NCBI RefSeq assembly: GCF_900115625.1
Contig: NZ_FOXD01000014.1
Location: forward strand, 1-64,000
Source: Salibacterium halotolerans
GTDB taxonomy: Bacteria; Bacillota; Bacilli; Bacillales; Marinococcaceae
Direction: 5' to 3'
DNA: 64,000 nt
Shown here one piece after another: positions 62,247 through 64,000 of this stretch. Made by a program: the position numbers and the translations under genes. Below the pieces are notes generated by a model. That model did not search any database, had not been told where the DNA came from, and saw only the letters and a list, made by a program, of their open reading frames with translations. Position 1 is the stretch's first letter; each line of letters opens with the position of its first letter.

Positions 62247-62456
62247 ACTCACGCCTACTCTCGCAAGGGATTCGGCGATTTGGGCGGAGATTGGAGTCGA
62301 AGATTTTTCGTAGATTGAATCGGAGATTGCCCGAAAGTCTACCGGCTGCATCCCGCGACAACTCCGGCAACCTATTTCGGAGACTACCGGCGGCCAACCG
62401 CCATTATACGATAGAGACGACGCCTTCCGCTACTATAAATAACGGGAGGTTTTCGT
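62247..62456. other. Left end of an integrated element next to tRNA-Sec
   Basis: These 210 bases lie between the tRNA-Sec 3' end and the integrase gene, where attachment-site arms and the integrase promoter are expected. GATT motifs recur at 62277, 62289, 62302, 62313 and 62325, about one helical turn apart. The core attachment sequence is presumably inside the tRNA 3' end (T-arm to CCA); the second copy would lie beyond the window. Confidence 0.55.
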
Positions 62457-63482
62457 ATGGCCTTAAAAGGCAAGGCGCAGCATAACCGGGTTAACCCGAA
62501 CTCGCGGAAACGGAAATTTGGCATGCGGCGCAACGTCAACCACAACCCGGCGGCTTATCTGAGCCTGTCGGAGTTATTCGAGCGATACATGGCGTTGAAG
62601 AAAACGCAGGGATTCGCGCGTATGACGATACAAGGGTACTACACGCATTACGATTGGTTTATCGATTATTTAGAGGAGGCGGAGGGGCTTCCGGACTTAG
62701 TGAACGAGGATATTACGTCAGATGTGTTCGTCGCCTACATCGAGTACATGGCCGACCGCGGCCTCGCCAAAACAACGATGAATGTCCGTATACGGACAAC
62801 CCGTGCCTTTTTGCGGTGGTGTTACGAGGAAGGGCATATCGTAGAGCCGATCCACGAGACGTTCAAGCCGGTGAAAGTGCCGGATGACCACGTAGACGCG
62901 CTGACGCCGGACGAAGTAAAACGGCTGCTTAACGTGATTGACGACACGCGCTTCGTCGGTTTCCGGGAAATCACGATTATCCTGACAATGCTCGATACAA
63001 TGGCGAGGGTGTCGGAAGTCGTCGCCATGCAACGGGATAACGTAGATTTGCGCGAAGGAGTCATCCGGCTGGACGCCGACAATACAAAGACGAAGAAAAC
63101 GCGGCTTGTTCCGTTGTCGCCGCATTCTCTCCGCTACCTGCACGAGTATATGATCGAGACGGAGGACTTTATGACCGACCACCTGTTCGTGACGTATGAC
63201 GGACACCCGCTCGACGCCGCTACGTTCCGTAAAAGGTTGACGGAAGTAAAGGAGGACGCCGGCATCACGAATAAGCGCGTCAGCCCGCACGTCCTCCGTC
63301 ATACCGGCGCACTGCTGTACATTCTCGACGGCGGCGATCCGTTCAGCCTACAGCAGATTCTCGGACACACGGACGCGTCGATGGTGAAAAAATACGTCAA
63401 TATGGCGGACGGCGACCTTATCATACAACACCGGAAGCATAGCCCGCTGAACAGCGTATTTGACCGGAAAAGAAAAAGATGA
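62457..63482 (+). CDS. int: Tyrosine site-specific integrase of an integrated element
   Basis: A 341-residue phage-type tyrosine integrase. The N-terminus is basic (GKAQHNRVNPNSRKRKFG). A SAM-like core-binding domain spans about 38-130 (LFERYMALKKTQGFARMTIQGYYTHYDWF, part). Catalytic residues: Arg in TMARVSEVVAM (about 182), Lys in NTKTKKTRLVPL, His-x-x-Arg in SPHVLRHTGALL (about 280), the second His in ILGHTDASMVKKY (about 302), and Tyr in that segment. GGGAGGTTTTCGT precedes the ATG. Its codon use is rich in CGN and GCN compared with the host genes. Orientation and position beside tRNA-Sec point to integration at that tRNA. Confidence 0.9.
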   Translation: MALKGKAQHNRVNPNSRKRKFGMRRNVNHNPAAYLSLSELFERYMALKKTQGFARMTIQGYYTHYDWFIDYLEEAEGLPDLVNEDITSDVFVAYIEYMADRGLAKTTMNVRIRTTRAFLRWCYEEGHIVEPIHETFKPVKVPDDHVDALTPDEVKRLLNVIDDTRFVGFREITIILTMLDTMARVSEVVAMQRDNVDLREGVIRLDADNTKTKKTRLVPLSPHSLRYLHEYMIETEDFMTDHLFVTYDGHPLDAATFRKRLTEVKEDAGITNKRVSPHVLRHTGALLYILDGGDPFSLQQILGHTDASMVKKYVNMADGDLIIQHRKHSPLNSVFDRKRKR

Positions 63483-63557
63483 CGAAATTTAAGGAGGGCT
63501 ACGGCTCTCCTTTTGTATGTATACCGGAGCCGCCGAAGCAGCCCCGTGTTGTTTTCG

Positions 63558-64000
63558 TTAGTGTACGTTTTCCCCTTCGTCTGACTCCGTGTCTGTTTCC
63601 GCAAGCATGTCGTCCAGTTCCGCAATTTCTGCCTGTATCTGCTCGTTACTGTGCGCCTGCTTTGCCGTTTCATCTGTCCGCATTTCAATCTCGGACTTAT
63701 TCGTCAGCATGCCGAGACGCTTGTACGCTAGTTCCATCGCTTTCACGCTGAATGAGCCGTTCTTGCTGCCCATTTCGCGGATATGATTGATTAATAAGCC
63801 GTCAATTTCGCCGACGACCTCCGCGATCTGCTGTTCGTTAATCGCGTTTTTGTACAGAATAAACGTTTCTTCTTTCTTCCAGTGATAAACCATTCGGTCA
63901 CTTACGCCGACCTCGTCCGCAATATCCTTAATGGTGCGGCCGTTTCCGGTCAACTCCTTATCGACGAGCAAATGCGCAGCGTGTCGTTGCTGACTCGATA
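63558..64000 (-). CDS. Phage-type helix-turn-helix protein (small terminase/phBC6A51-like), partial
   Basis: The frame runs from the window end to a stop at 63558, giving at least 147 residues with the N-terminus outside. A helix-turn-helix lies near the start: RTIKDIADEVGVSDRMVYHWKKEE (part: IKDIADEVGVSDRMVYHWK), followed by a helical region LLINHIREMGSKNGSFSVKAMELAYKRLG (part) and an acidic tail (LDDMLAETDTESDEGENVH). This architecture is found in phage small-terminase or phBC6A51-type proteins. It converges with the integrase gene across a short gap. Confidence 0.7.
   Translation of the reverse strand, partial: SSQQRHAAHLLVDKELTGNGRTIKDIADEVGVSDRMVYHWKKEETFILYKNAINEQQIAEVVGEIDGLLINHIREMGSKNGSFSVKAMELAYKRLGMLTNKSEIEMRTDETAKQAHSNEQIQAEIAELDDMLAETDTESDEGENVH

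Overview
The window looks like the chromosome of a low-to-moderate G+C Gram-positive bacterium of the Bacillaceae. Supporting markers are a type B RNase P RNA lying between ypsC and gpsB as in Bacillus subtilis, the mrfAB (yprAB) and ypsA/gpsB neighbourhood, CheV, DynA, YkuI-type EAL protein, YneP/YneQ/YneR/YneT homologues, parE-parC and citB. Two quaternary-amine uptake systems fit a salt-exposed relative. What sets it apart from most Bacillaceae is a complete selenocysteine (Sec) system: selA, selB, selD, a UCA-reading tRNA-Sec, and at least two or three genes that read through an in-frame TGA.

Layout. 1-1.2 kb: end of an unidentified gene, a DsrE-like protein and a methyltransferase. 1.6-15 kb: an AT-rich accessory island of copper and redox-stress genes (ResA/CcdA thiol pair, two near-identical copper-storage four-helix-bundle proteins in a ~475 bp direct duplication, YdhK, SHOCT protein, multicopper oxidase, two-component system, F510_1955 lipoprotein). 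It is littered with relics (amino-acid permease, YHYH protein, CopA-type ATPase, YdhK fragment) and ends in an orphan XerS-type tyrosine recombinase with a dif-like core site upstream and five 24-bp direct repeats downstream. 15-16.8 kb: a lipoprotein, an unusual large nested palindrome, and a YdjM-like protein. 16.8-55 kb: mostly core genes (topoisomerase IV, osmolyte/ergothioneine-type ABC transporter, M32 carboxypeptidase, rnpB, gpsB, mrfAB, cheV, dynA, metA, nadE, aconitase). Embedded in this are two HesB/IscA-like genes, each interrupted by an in-frame TGA followed by a similar stem-loop.

53.7-62.3 kb: the selenium region. selA and selD are divergent, and SelD itself carries an in-frame TGA at its catalytic position. 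On the minus strand selB overlaps a family-4 glycosyltransferase that resembles selenosugar synthases (SenB), followed closely by phnD-phnE-phnC-like transporter genes. These five genes could be one transcription unit ending at a terminator shared with selD. The tRNA-Sec gene is divergent from selB.

62.25 kb to the end: immediately after the CCA end of tRNA-Sec begins an integrated element with a tyrosine integrase and a phage-type helix-turn-helix protein. tRNA-Sec therefore appears to have been used as its attachment site.

The proposed working model (inference) is that the PhnDEC-like transporter and SenB-like glycosyltransferase feed or divert selenium around SelD. SelA/SelB/tRNA-Sec then make SelD and two HesB-like selenoproteins. 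Family assignments rest on motif recognition, without database searches.
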